Source of the DNA: Plicaturopsis crispa FD-325 SS-3
Taxonomy: Eukaryota; Basidiomycota; Agaricomycetes; Amylocorticiales; Amylocorticiaceae
Direction of reading: 5' to 3'
Length of the DNA: 64,000 bases
NCBI GenBank assembly: GCA_000827205.1
Contig: KN832554.1
Span: 737,263 to 801,262 of the forward strand
The notes under the pieces were generated by a model. The model was not told where the DNA came from. It did not search any database and saw nothing but the letters and a program-made list of their open reading frames with translations. Shown here piece by piece: positions 21,845 through 32,343 of this stretch. Position 1 is the stretch's first letter. Every line of letters starts with the position of its first letter. The position numbers and the translations under genes are program-made.

Positions 21845-23170
21845 TCACCCGTCTAATTCCACCCACCTAACCTCCCCCGCCGCCTTCCTCACCCGATTCA
21901 TCACAGCCAACCCCTCCCTTTCCTCCTTTACCTCCTCAACCAAGATCAGATCCACGCCCTCCCGCTCGAGCGTGAGCAGCCCGTCGAAGAGGCGGTGCGC
22001 GGTGATGGAGGGGTCGGAGAGGGGGCCGAGGGGGAAGGGGCGGTAGGTGATGGTGGGGGTGGGGGTGGGGGAAGAGGAAGAGGGGGAAGTGGGCAGGGAG
22101 GAAGCGAGGGGGGAGTCGGATGGGGTGAGCAGGCCTATGGTGAGTGGTTTGGAGGCGGAGGCAGAGAGTGAGGCGAACAGCGCCCCGGGGGATACGCGGC
22201 TCACGCCCGGCGGGGGCTCCGAGAGCGTCAACAGGAGGATGACGGGCACCGACGGCGAGTAATGCGTATACTTCATCCCCGGGGTAGTCGGCGCATGCTC
22301 CAGCGCCTCGTCCCTATAATCCCTCTTATGCACCAGCACCCTCGGTACGCGTTCGTTGCGTTTTGGCATACCCTCCTCCAGCACCCTTTCGATCTCCTCC
22401 ACCGTCACCCCACCAGGCCTCAACACCCTCACATCCCCATCCTCGTTCAGCCCGTCGACGACGGTGCTTTCGAGGCCGACCCCACACGCCCCTCCATCCA
22501 GTATCACGCCCAGCTTCCCATCGAGGTCCCGCGCGACGTGCTCCGCGCGCGTCGGGCTCGGCTTGCCTGACGAGTTCGCGCTGGGCGCTGCGAGCGGGGC
22601 GTTTGCCATCGCGATCAAGGCGCGGGCGACGGGGTGCGAGGGCATCCTAATAGCTACGGTGGGTTGGCCCGCTGTGATGATCGGGGGTATGACTTCCGGG
22701 GAGGCGGGGAAGAGCAGCGTCAACGCGCCCGGCCAGAGGCGCTCCATCAGCACCTCGTACGCCCTCGGCATCGTATAGTCCGGGGGTAAAAGGGTCCGGA
22801 GCATATCGAGCGAGGAGACGTGCACGATGAGCGGGTTATCCGCGGGCCTGCCCTTCGTCTTGAAGATCCTTGATGCGGCGGTAGGGTGGAGCGCGAGCGC
22901 GCCGAGGCCGTAGACTGTTTCTGTGGGGAATGCGACTGTGTGGAGGGCGTGGAGGTGGGTGGAGGCGGTGCGGAGGGAGGAGAGGGTGGTGGGGGAGGTT
23001 ATGACGGGTTGGTGGGAGGAGTCGGAGGAGGGGGGGAAGGTGATGGAGGTGGGGTCGCAGGGGAGGATTTGCGTGGTGAACTCCATTTTGCGGCGTGGTA
23101 GATGGGAGGATATGAAGCGGGAGAGGTAAGCTTTGGCTTTGAGTGCATTTCGAGCGATGAGCGAGGTCAT
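21845..23170 (-). CDS. SUA5: Threonylcarbamoyl-AMP synthase (YrdC/Sua5)
   Basis: Makes threonylcarbamoyl-AMP from threonine, bicarbonate and ATP, the first step of t6A37 formation on ANN-decoding tRNAs. A single exon of 441 residues; the ATG is at 23170. The YrdC domain (about residues 55-265) shows VAFPTETVYGLGA, FKTKGRPADNPLIVH, LWPGALTLLF, VAIRMPSHP and APSANSSGKPSPT. A Sua5 C-terminal domain follows, beginning PGMKYTHYSP, with a Ser/Thr/Pro-rich insertion near residue 370. The first 28 residues (TSLIARNALKAKAYLSRFIS) are basic and lack acids, like a mitochondrial presequence. A second ATG at 23086 starts at the usual cytosolic N-terminus (MEFTTQILPC). It is divergent from DBP8 with a 142-base gap. 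Confidence 0.93.
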   Translation of the reverse strand: MTSLIARNALKAKAYLSRFISSHLPRRKMEFTTQILPCDPTSITFPPSSDSSHQPVITSPTTLSSLRTASTHLHALHTVAFPTETVYGLGALALHPTAASRIFKTKGRPADNPLIVHVSSLDMLRTLLPPDYTMPRAYEVLMERLWPGALTLLFPASPEVIPPIITAGQPTVAIRMPSHPVARALIAMANAPLAAPSANSSGKPSPTRAEHVARDLDGKLGVILDGGACGVGLESTVVDGLNEDGDVRVLRPGGVTVEEIERVLEEGMPKRNERVPRVLVHKRDYRDEALEHAPTTPGMKYTHYSPSVPVILLLTLSEPPPGVSRVSPGALFASLSASASKPLTIGLLTPSDSPLASSLPTSPSSSSPTPTPTITYRPFPLGPLSDPSITAHRLFDGLLTLEREGVDLILVEEVKEEREGLAVMNRVRKAAGEVRWVELDG

Positions 23171-23312
23171 CGACAAGATCAATTTTCGCGTCGAGTTTGC
23201 GTGGTGTATTCCCTTTTTGGGATGCGGCGCGTCTGAATCGAATCTCGATCACTTTTCTTCTTCACTTTCACCGGTACTGCGAACGCTGCTTTAATTTTCC
23301 TGTGCGCACGAC

Positions 23313-25374
23313 ATGGCGGGCTCGAAACGCAGGGAGATAACGACCGATGAGCTCATGCGCAGGCAGGAGGAGCCGCTTCGCAAACGTGCGCGGCTGGACG
23401 ATGACTCGAGTACGGACGATGAGGATGAGGGCTCAACCTCAGGCACTGGTAGCGCGACGGAAGACGAGGAGAGCGGTGAGGAATCGGAGGGTACAGAAGA
23501 GGAGGACGCTGGCTCCGACCGAGAGGAAGCAACACTAGCACCCCCGCCCGACCGTTTCGACTTTTCCCGCATACGCCGCGACCCCACCTCAGCCGCCCCC
23601 TCTCCCCGCCCTCCATCCTCCTTCGAAACCATGGGCATATCCCCTCCTCTCCAAGCCGCGCTCTACAGCATGTCCATCAAAACCCCGACGGAGGTGCAGG
23701 CAGCGTGCATACCTCCGCTCCTCGCAGGCGAGTTCTCTTACGCACATATATAAGGTGTAGACGTACGGACTAACGGGGTGTGAAGGCAGGGATTGCATCG
23801 GGAACGCCAAAACCGGGTCGGGGAAGACCGTCGCGTTTGCGATACCGATCTTACAAAAACTCTCCGTCGACCCGTACGGTATATTCGCGCTCGTCCTCAC
23901 ACCCACCAGGTCCGTCCTCCCTCTCCCGCCGTTGCCTCCGCTAATCTAGTGTACGTCCAGGGAACTGGCATTCCAGATATCCGAGCAATTCGCCGTGCTA
24001 GGCGCGTCGCTGGGGATCCGGACGTCGGTGATAGTGGGCGGGATGGACATGATGGCGCAGGCCCTCGAGCTGGACAACCGCCCACACGTCGTCGTCGCCA
24101 CGCCCGGGCGCATCGTCGACCATCTGCGCAGCAGCAGCGGCGGCTGGGACCTCTCCCGCGTCAAATTCCTCGTAAGTGCGCGTCATCCACTAATCGAGGT
24201 AGTAGGCAACTGACGTCATGGCTCAAGGTGCTTGACGAGGCGGATCGGCTGCTGACGCCCACCTTCGCCCCTGAGCTTGCCCATTTATTCGGTGTGCTGC
24301 CCAAAGAGAGGCAGACGTGCCTGTTCACGGCGACGCTGACGCCATCGATCGACGCGCTCGCCGATGCGCCGCCGCGGCCGGGCAAACAGAAGCCGTTCGT
24401 AAGCCGCATGAACGCATCGTCGTATGTCATTTTACCAACTTTAACCTTTTCCCTTTTCCCGCGGCGTCATCCGTGTTTTTTGCTGACGAGTACTTATACG
24501 ACGCAACGCAGGGTCGAGACGGTTGAGACGCTGAAACAGCATTATATCCTTGTGCCGTCGCACGTACGCGAGTCTTATTTGTTTTATTTGCTATGCAACC
24601 CGCCAGAGTCGACCGTCCACCTGCGCCGCGCCCCGCCAGAACCCGCTAAGGGCAAGGGCAAGGGAAAACCAAAATCGCGTCGAAAAGCCGACCCGGGCGA
24701 CGACGAGCCGGAACAGCCGCCCCCAACGATAATATTCTGCACGCGCCCACGCACCGCCGCCTACCTCACCGCCTTCCTCAAAACCATGCGCATCCGCGCC
24801 GCCGCCCTGCACTCCCGGCTCACCCAGCGCGAGCGCCTCAACTCGCTGCAGCTCTTCCGCGCATGCGTCGTCCCCGTGCTCGTCTCCACCGACGTCGGCG
24901 CGCGCGGGCTGGACGTGCAGGATGTGGCGATGGTGGTGAACTGGGACATGCCGAACGAGCCTGAGGAGTATACGCATCGGGTGGGGAGGACTGCACGTGC
25001 GGGACGGGGAGGGGTGGCGATCAGCTTCGTGACGGAGAAGGATGAGAGGAGGGTGCATCAGATCGAGGAGCGTATACGTCAGTGGCTGCTTTCTATTTTC
25101 GCGACGTTCGGCTCGGGACTAATGGCGCGCTGCTTCTCCTGTAGATACCACGCTGCAGGAGATGGAGATGCCGGAAGCTAAGGTGTTGGAGAACTTGAAT
25201 GCCGTCTCGACGGCGAAGCGGCTTGCGACTATGGTGCGCACCACTTTAGCCTGCCTTTTTCTGATGATCGCTCATTTTTCATCTACACAGGAGCTGCACG
25301 ACTCGCAGTTTGGGAAACGCGAGGAGATTCATAGAATTAAAGGCGCGAAACGGAGGGAGGAGCAGGAAGAGTGA
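23313..25374 (+). CDS. DBP8: ATP-dependent RNA helicase DBP8 (DDX49 family)
   Basis: Nucleolar DEAD-box helicase of 40S ribosomal subunit biogenesis. Seven exons (23313-23731, 23790-23909, 23961-24171, 24228-24421, 24512-25077, 25145-25233, 25291-25374) give 560 residues. An acidic N-terminus ([13 protein letters not shown]) precedes the Q motif [15 protein letters not shown], Walker [45 protein letters not shown] (for SAT), [28 protein letters not shown] and [11 protein letters not shown]. All catalytic motifs are intact. Exon 1 ends with an unusual donor (GTTCTC), chosen because it restores the Walker A frame. A Lys/Glu insertion ([14 protein letters not shown]) lies before motif IV. Confidence 0.92.
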
Positions 25375-26045
25375 GCGCAGGTTTCTTCGCTCGGCTATAG
25401 CGCACGCCGCACTTTCCCCGTCCGGGTCATACCAGTAACCACGGCATCTATCGTGCTCGCCGTTGGTGGTTGCGTCACTTGCGAAGAGGCGTACGAGATT
25501 CCTAACTTAGCTCTCTATGTTACCTGGTTGTCGTGCATTAACGCGACTTGCGGCGATGTCAGTTGTCCGCCCTTTCCTCCCCGCGTACCTGGTAATGGGC
25601 AGGCGTTATCTGACATGGAGTGCGCGTCGTGCTACTTGGAGCGCTGGTCGCACTACTTGGAGCGCCCATCCTACATACCACTTGGAGCGCTCGTCGCACA
25701 TACGCTCATGTTGTTTCTATAAATGGTGTCCGAGGCTGCGTGCCAGGACTTCGGTGTGGTGTCAGCGGGTGGGCTAAAGAGACACCGACCGATCCCTGCC
25801 CAGCTTTCCCACGGACGCCACGGTGCGTTCTTTCGAGCAAGGTCCGGCTGCGTTCTTCTTGTCTGCTTATTACTCTACCGCCAGCCAGCCCCAGCTGCGC
25901 TGTCCACCCACCCATTCGACTCGTATCCTCTCTGTGAGTACCGTGCATAGAATCGGAATGACAATATTGGAGCTAATTGGCCATTTGGCAGGTACTGCTG
26001 TACCCCGCAATAAAGGTACACTTACTGGACCCATAACAGCCCGCA
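25375..26045. promoter_or_regulatory. Intergenic region upstream of the BTB-like gene
   Basis: 671 bases between DBP8 and the BTB-like gene. It holds three direct copies of ACTTGGAGCGC at 25634, 25655 and 25680. Open frames here have no family features. Confidence 0.4.
25634..25690 (+). repeat. Three direct copies of ACTTGGAGCGC
   Basis: Identical 11-mers at 25634-25644, 25655-25665 and 25680-25690, spaced 21 and 25 bases, about 360-410 bases upstream of the BTB-like ATG. Could be a small binding-site cluster or a decayed tandem repeat. Confidence 0.6.
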
Positions 26046-27353
26046 ATGGACAGCGCGGAATGGGATTCCGTCCTGCACTTTTCTTCGACCGATTCGCTGG
26101 ACTTTGATTTCTTTGACGCTCCGGACAAGCATGCAGCGGACGACGATCATATGGCGGAGTCGTACCCATCGCCCCAGGTGCCTACGCCGCCAGTGCGTTC
26201 CTCCCAATATCAATAATTCTCACCGTCTATGTACTAACGAAGAACTCAGCCCTCGTCGCGCGGGTCGCCTCCAGAGGGCTCTGACGGTAACACCCTCGTA
26301 TCGGACGGTAACCTCGGCTCAGACGGCAACACGCTCGTCTCCGTCTCGACAACCTTCTTCCCAGGCGCGAACAACATCAACGACCCGTCCCCGCCCGACC
26401 TCGTCCTCGTCTCCTCCGACTCCGTCTTCTTCTACGTGCACACACACGTCCTCCTCCGCGCCTCCTCAAACGGCTTCAACGCCCTCCTCCCCGTCCCGCC
26501 GTCCCAGCACGCAGACGCGATCCTCGCGCTCCCCGAGTCCTCTGCCGTGCTCAATATCGTGCTGCACACCGTGCACGACATGCCCTGCGCGCAATTCTCC
26601 CCCTCCTTCGACACCGTCTGCACCGCCGTCTCATCCTTGCAAACCTACGGTGTCCCACTACACACGTACATCGCCCCCTCCACGCCCCTGTACAAGCTCA
26701 TCCTCTCCTTCGCGCCCCTCCACCCGCTCGACACCTACGCCCTCGCCGCCTCGCACGACCTCCACGCCCTCGCCGTCCCCGCCTCCTCGCACCTCCTCGC
26801 CTTCAACCTCGCCTCCCTCCCCGACGACGCCGCCACGCGCATGGGGCCGGTCTACCTCAAGCGCCTGTTTTTCTTCCATTTCGGGCGCACGGACGCGCTG
26901 AAGAGGTTGCTGTTGCCGCCGCCGCACCCGCATGCGCCGCTGCCCGGGTGTGATTTCGCGGAGCAGAAGAAGGTGACGCGGGCGTGGGCGCTGGCGAGTG
27001 CGTATTTGGCGTGGGATGCGAGGCCAGGTATGTCGTGTTTCGTTGTTTTATTATGTCGTGTTTCGTTGTTTTATTATGTCGTGTTTCGTTGTTTTATTAT
27101 GTTGTTTTTTGTTTTGTCATGTGTGAGCGGAAGTAGACGGGAGCTGACGCGTCCCAGTAGACCTGTCGACGAGCGCGATCGAGTCGGCGCTGAAACCACT
27201 AGGGGAACGCTTGACGTGCGACGCGTGCCGCGCGGCGCTGAACGAGCGGATACGGAACCTCGTCGTGCAGTGGTCGCTTATCAAAGTACGTCCCCCAACG
27301 CTCTATCATCACTACTAATCATGCTAACGTGGGTGTGGTAGAGGACAATATGA
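26046..27353 (+). CDS. BTB/POZ-like domain protein
   Basis: Exon 1 is 26046-26192, then a long central exon up to 27027, an exon from 27161, and a very short last exon (27342-27353, Arg-Thr-Ile-stop). An acidic N-terminus (DFDFFDAPDKHAADDD) leads to a BTB-like fold: DLVLVSSDSVFFYVHTHVLL, RASSNGFNALLP, LPESSAVLNIVLHTVHDM, then helical repeats with ASHDLHALAVPAS. A C-terminal block has paired cysteines (LTCDACRAALNERI). Related BTB-like proteins are numerous in Agaricomycetes, and I know of no assigned function. BTB domains usually mediate protein interactions, often as cullin-3 adaptors, but none of that is shown here. The third intron carries a 23-bp tandem repeat. Confidence 0.75.
27030..27098 (+). 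repeat. 23-bp tandem repeat, three perfect copies, inside an intron
   Basis: Three identical head-to-tail copies beginning ATGTCGTGTTTCG at 27030, 27053 and 27076, just after the donor of the BTB-like gene's penultimate intron. The intron is 133 bases, about twice the local norm. Confidence 0.85.
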
Positions 27354-28425
27354 AGTAAACATCGCTAATAACCGCCCCGCAACATACCCGCCGATACACT
27401 ACACGAAAAACTGGCCTGGCCTCCGCGCACCTGCTTTTGGGGCATACCCACTAAAATCGACCCACCTTTGGAGCGCATAATACACGCAAGCCGCTCCGTC
27501 CCCCTGCACTGTAGACCTTTGCCCACCCGTAATCCCGAAAAACTGAAACTGCCCCACCGACCGACCGACCGACCGACTGCTCTGCTGTACTTCTAGCCCT
27601 GACCATCCTGCTGTTCACGATTTCCTGGATGACTCCCCGCTTGTTTTCGCATCCCCGCTCCCCTTCACCTTGCTCCTTTCCCGCTGCTCCTTTCCCGCAC
27701 CCCGCCCTTGCTCCTCCTTCCCTCCGCTCCTCCCGCTGCCACGTTTCGCATCACCCCTTCGCATTGCACTCCCGTTCCAATTACTTATATCCTTATTCTT
27801 CGCACCACACCCACACACGCATTTGGACTCCATTTTCCGTTCTTGATTTTTTTGTAGCACAACTAGCCTGCTGTTAGACCACCACCTACCTGCTCTCGTC
27901 GGATACACGATACGAGGGGGGTTGTACGAATATATTCCTTCTGATTCTTTGTTGTTTTGTTTTTGGCCGATGCTGCATACACGAAGCTTTTGTACCATGT
28001 CTGTACCCAGGACCGGAAATGCGATGATTGTCCTGTCGACTGTCAACTCATTAATCGCCGTCTAAACGCAGCTCGCAGGGCTACTATGAAATATCGGTAC
28101 CGGTGAGCGTTTAGACATTGAGCTGCTGACCGGTGACGTCCTCCTGCGCCCACGTTATGTTATGACATGCGTTCACCTATACATATCCCCATCACACGGA
28201 ACTCCCAATACGAGCAACATCCCCGACTCGCGCTCAGTCCCTCCACGATCTGATCCCAGGTGTCGTATGCAGTATACAGTTCGTGTCCGAATGAATGGAT
28301 GTGCGTCGTGTCGACGTCCGGATGATATGCTTCGTGTCCAAATGGTATGCATCGTGTTCGTGTTACAGGCGTACAATTATAAGTCATCATGTATCGTGGT
28401 CATGAGAAACCGCTCTCTCCCCCGG
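27354..28425. other. Convergent intergenic region with C/T-rich tract and CCGA microsatellite
   Basis: 1.07 kb between the BTB-like stop and the MOB1 stop. It holds a (CCGA)n run near 27560-27580 and a strongly C/T-rich block at 27630-27740. The long minus-strand frame 27615-28046 is Lys/Ser/Gly-rich and follows this composition, so no gene is called. Confidence 0.5.
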
Positions 28426-29576
28426 TCATCGCGCCTTGTCCTCCGCGAGGATGGCGTCATTGAGCTCGTCCAGCGGTGCGAGTTCCTTCTTGTCCACCAG
28501 GTCGAACTGTAATACGCCGCAGATGTAAGCGATCAGATCACGAGATAATGCAGGGGGAGTGTGGGTTTTACCTCGTTTATGAAGAGGAAGAAGTGGCGGT
28601 AGCTGGTGTTCAGGTGCGCTGTGCAGACAGTTTGTGTGTGGCGCAAGGGGGGGAGGGGAGGGGAAGGAGACGTACCTTCGATGCCGAGCGCGCATATGTG
28701 GTCAAAGTGGTTGCTGTAGATGTGCGCGTACACGCGGAACAGGCGCCGCACGATCGTGCGCACCGTGTCCCTAAAGTTCCGCGGGAACGGCACGCCTGCA
28801 CGCCACAATTGGTGACCCTGCGCCTACGTGACACAAGTGCAGTTACACGTACCGATCTTGTTAGGGAAGACGGCCTCGTCGTCGAGGATGTTCTGCGTCC
28901 AGTTCATCAGCGCGTCGACGTAGTCGGGCGCGGGGAGCTTCGTCGGCCGCCTGTACTTCACGCCATCTTCCCATAGATATTCGTATCTACCGTCCCGTCA
29001 ATTCCCCTGTGCATGTCTTTGTATGCTGCTACGCTGAGCATAGACGTACCTCGGGCCAGCAGACATGATAGGACACTGGCAGCGCGGATGAGACAACCAT
29101 AAATCAGCTTCACGTTCGTGCTCACCTCCTGCGGCGTACAAAACTCCGTCACGGTCCCGTAGAGCATGTTCAGGTGGTTGAAGAAATCCACCGCTGCGCC
29201 GATGCCGATCGTCAACATCTGCGCTGGTTTCGTGATCATGTGCTTATGGGGGACGCACCGTGGACGGCCAGCCACTCGTTCAGATCCTCGCCCTCGGGCA
29301 ATTGGACGGCAAGTCTCAGGTTTCCAGATCCCTAGACGCGCCGATGATTTGATTGATTGAACTGTCAATATGTGATGAAGGACTGCGAGCGGGAAACCTG
29401 CGCACCAGCGTTGCCTCCGCGTACTTGCGCAGCTGGTACTGCTTCGTACCCTCCGGCACATCCTTGCGCGGCTTGAACGTGCGTGTCTTTCCGCTACAGC
29501 CCCAAGTGTCAGATATATGTAGTGCGCCTTTGATTCGTGAGGTATATAGTGCTTACAGGCCGAAGAATGAAGACAT
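28426..29576 (-). CDS. MOB1: MOB kinase activator (MOB1 family)
   Basis: MOB1 proteins bind and activate NDR/LATS kinases in mitotic exit, septation and morphogenesis networks. Nine small exons reconstruct a nearly canonical protein of about 220 residues. It begins MSSFFGL-GKTRTFKPRKDVPEG, followed by LNEWLAVH, VDFFNHLNMLYGTVTEFC, CPIMSAGPRYEYLWEDG, YVDALMNWTQNILDDE, FPRNFRDTVRTIVRRLFRVY, AHIYSNHFDHICALG and LNTSYRHFFLFINEFDLVD. The zinc ligands are present (Cys in EFC and in CPIM; His in YSNHFDH). The last exon starts at FDLVDKKELAPL and ends at the stop at 28426. The frame is also open 53 codons upstream with an ATG near 29735, but the family start is at 29576. Confidence 0.93.
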
Positions 29577-30102
29577 TTTGGAGGATGGACGCGAGAATGG
29601 CAATGGTGGGCCTAAAGTGGCTCGTACGGCGGAGGCATAACGCGCCTCGGGTCGGATGTCGGATCTATCGCATGGCGCCGCGGCTGCCATCTTGCAATTC
29701 AGCGACTCGTACTTACTGTGACCACCGAAATTCATAGAATGTATACTTACCAGGAGACGTCATGTTAGCCGTGTATGTTATTACAGCTTTGGGTCCATCT
29801 CTGACGCATATTCCAATAAAGACCGCAAGACATCACTTAACAAGTGAGTGACCCACACATACTACGAGCGACCCACTCATCCCCGAGTGTAGTTCAGCAT
29901 TTCATGCCTATGGCTCTCTGCCCCCCTCAGAGACCGCCCGCTTTCAAAGCCCTCGTGAAGGCTTACTTGTAACGAAAAATACGGGCGGCGGTGTGGATCG
30001 TGTGCCGTATAAATACGCGCCGAGATACTATAGATTAGGTGTCATCCAGCCCCCAGCCAACGCTAGACATATCCACCGCACATAAATATCGCACCCATCA
30101 TC
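29577..30102. promoter_or_regulatory. Divergent region between MOB1 and DJ-1-like gene 1
   Basis: 526 bases. The MOB1-proximal part is open in frame with MOB1 (up to about 29735). The right part carries the TATA-containing core promoter of the DJ-1-like gene. Confidence 0.45.
30008..30021 (+). promoter_or_regulatory. Core promoter motif of DJ-1-like gene 1
   Basis: TATAAATACGCGCC, about 82-95 bases upstream of the ATG at 30103. The AAATACGCGCC part recurs upstream of the two paralogues. Confidence 0.6.
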
Positions 30103-31147
30103 ATGCCCTCCCGCGTCCTATTCATATTCACCTCCGCGAGCAAGACCTCCACCGGTGCCCCAGCCGTGCGTACCCAGTCCCCCTCCCCCTCCCTCTCATG
30201 AGACTAAACTTGAGCGATAATCTTACTCTTTACAGGGCTGGTACCTCCCGGAGGCCGCGCACCCGTACTATGAGCTCGTGGGCCACGGCCATACGGTCGA
30301 CTTTGCGTCGCCTGCGGGAGCGAACCCGCCTGTGAACGCCGGTAGCGTAGAGGTTAGTAACATCCTCCATCCTCCATATCACATACTACATGTTACCGCT
30401 GGCTGATACCAAGGGCACGCGTAGATGTTCACGGACGACGACAGCGTCTCCTTCCTCGCAGACGACACCGTGTCCAAGAAGCTCGCGAGCGCGCTGAAGC
30501 TCTCCGACGTGAAGGTAGAGGACTACGACGCGGTGTTCTACGTCGGCGGGCACGGGCCCGTCGTTGATCTGGCGTTCGACGAGGTTAATATCAAGCTTGC
30601 GAGCAAGGTGCGCTTGTTTCCTTCCATGCCAGGGTCGAATTAAGATATAACTGAACGGGTGGTGTGCATTTTTATAGTTCTACCAAGCCGGGAAATACAC
30701 TGCCGCGGTGTGCCACGGCCCCGCCGCGCTCGTCCGCGCCACCGACGCGTCCGGGCAGTCCATCTGGGCCGGCAAGGCGTTCACTGGATTCTCGAATGCA
30801 GAGGAACAGCAGCTCGAGACCGTCAAAGTGCGTACCCACTGCTAAGTGTGTTTCGTCGGTCGTAGCAGCCCGCTGATCTTTACACCTGGTCGACTAAGGA
30901 CATCCCGTTCCTGCTGGAAGACGAGATCGCGCGCCTCGGGGGCGTGTACGAGAAGTCTGCCGAGCCGTTTGCTGTGAGTTCAACCTGCCCCCAACCCCTT
31001 GCATTTTTCGTCGACCGCACGGGATGGAGACTGATGTTTAATGACGTCCCGCAGGCGCACGTCGTGGTATCCGGGAACTTGATCACTGGGCAGAACCCCG
31101 CTTCTGGGAGACCGCTGGCGGTTGAATTGAATAGACTGTTGGACTGA
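30103..31147 (+). CDS. DJ-1/PfpI family protein, Hsp31-like (copy 1)
   Basis: Six exons (30103-30165, 30236-30352, 30425-30607, 30678-30827, 30899-30973, 31055-31147) give 226 residues. The Hsp31 class of DJ-1 proteins acts as glutathione-independent glyoxalase (methylglyoxal to D-lactate) and/or chaperone under stress. The catalytic set is visible: Glu27 in LPEAAHPYYEL and Cys133-His134 in AVCHGPAALV, matching Glu30, Cys138 and His139 of yeast Hsp31. Other family blocks are VEDYDAVFYVGGHGPVVDL, AGKAFTGFSNAEE, IPFLLEDEIARLGG and VSGNLITGQNPASG. It lies tail-to-tail with copy 2. This is the more diverged of the three copies, for example MFTDDDSVSFLADD where the others read FTDDESVAFLKDE. Confidence 0.9.
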
Positions 31148-31267
31148 TGGAGAAATCACATTCACAATTTGCTCCTTCGCCCACTGAGCAACGTTTACTA
31201 TCGTCAAATTTCATGGAGTTTACAGTAATACATCGTTATGTTTCTTCTCTGAGCCATCCGCAACCTC

Positions 31268-32266
31268 TCATGCCAACAGCTTGTTCAGCTCGACCGCCAA
31301 AGGCTTGGCGGACGCAGGGTTCTGCCCGGTTACGAGCTTTCCAGAGACGACGACGTGCGCCTAGAACACATAAAATCAGCCTAGTTTCAAAGAAAAATTG
31401 TGCGTGATGGACTTACACCCCATGGTTCCGCGGCTTTTTCGTATTTCCCCCCAAGGCTCGAGATCTTATCCTCGAGCAGGAAAGGGATGTCCTAGGAGGC
31501 GGTAACGGTGAGCACAAAAACGCATAGGATGGAGACGGACGAGTAACGATGCTGACCTTAACCTTCTGGACCTGCTCCTCCTCGACGTTGGAGAAACCAG
31601 TGAATGCTTTGCCCGCGAATATGGATTTTCCATCAGCGTCGGTCGCGCCGACGAGTGCAGCGGGCCCGTGGCACACGGCGATAGTGTACTTTCCGGATTG
31701 GTAGAACTAATATCGCGGCGGTGAGCCTGAGCCTGCGATTTCCTCTAAGCCACAGCGACAACTCGTACCTTGCTCGCAAGCGCGATGTTGGTCGGATCGA
31801 CGGCGAGATCGATGACAGGTCCATGACCTCCAACATACAGCACGGCGTCGTAGTCCTCGACCTTCACGTCGGACAGTTTCAGCGTCGTCGCCAACTTCTT
31901 CTGGACGGTCTCATCCTTGAGGAACGCGACGCTCTCGTCGTCCGTGTACGCCTAGCCAGCGTCAGTCAACGGCCCACAGGCAGATTCCAAGGACCGGGTG
32001 TAAATTTACCTGTACGCTGCTCTCGTCCACGGGAGGGTTGGGGCCCGCGGGTGAAGCAAAGTCGATCGTGTGGCCGTGGCTGACGAGCTCGTAGTACGGG
32101 TGCGCAGCCTCAGGCAAGTACCAGCCCTGTATGCACGCAAAGGGGATGAGTCTGGAATCCGACAATCGCACGCCGTTACGGTTCATGGCGACAGAATACG
32201 CACGGTTTGAGCACCGGTCAGGCTCTTGTTGGCAGACGTGAGCACGAAGAGGATACGGGAAGGCAT
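31268..32266 (-). CDS. DJ-1/PfpI family protein, Hsp31-like (copy 2)
   Basis: Six exons with the same splice positions as the other two copies. It starts MPSRILFVLTSANKSLTGAQ; then LPEAAHPYYELVSHGHT (catalytic Glu27), SVAFLKDETVQKKLATTLKL, DAVLYVGGHGPVIDLAVD, YTIAVCHGPAALVGATDADG (Cys-His pair), FAGKAFTGFSNVEEEQ, LEDKISSLGGKYEKAAEPWG and LVTGQNPASAKPLAVEL. The expected activity is glyoxalase III/chaperone, as for copy 1. It is very close to copy 3, from which it is transcribed divergently across 1.4 kb, so a fairly recent inverted duplication or gene conversion is likely. The stop lies 121 bases from the stop of copy 1. Confidence 0.9.
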
Positions 32267-32332
32267 GGTGAATGTAAGTTATGTAGGTGGTAGTCGCGAG
32301 AGGGGGGAACAAATGCTTAGCACTGGCTGGAT

Positions 32333-32343
32333 GGCGCGTATTT
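32333..32343 (-). promoter_or_regulatory. Core promoter motif of DJ-1-like copy 2
   Basis: Minus strand AAATACGCGCC, 67-77 bases upstream of the ATG at 32266. Identical to the core at copy 1. Confidence 0.55.

Noticed and set aside
27615-28046. 143-residue minus-strand frame
   Set aside because: Lys/Ser/Gly-rich composition mirrors the C/T-rich tract on the plus strand; lies in the 3' flank of two genes.
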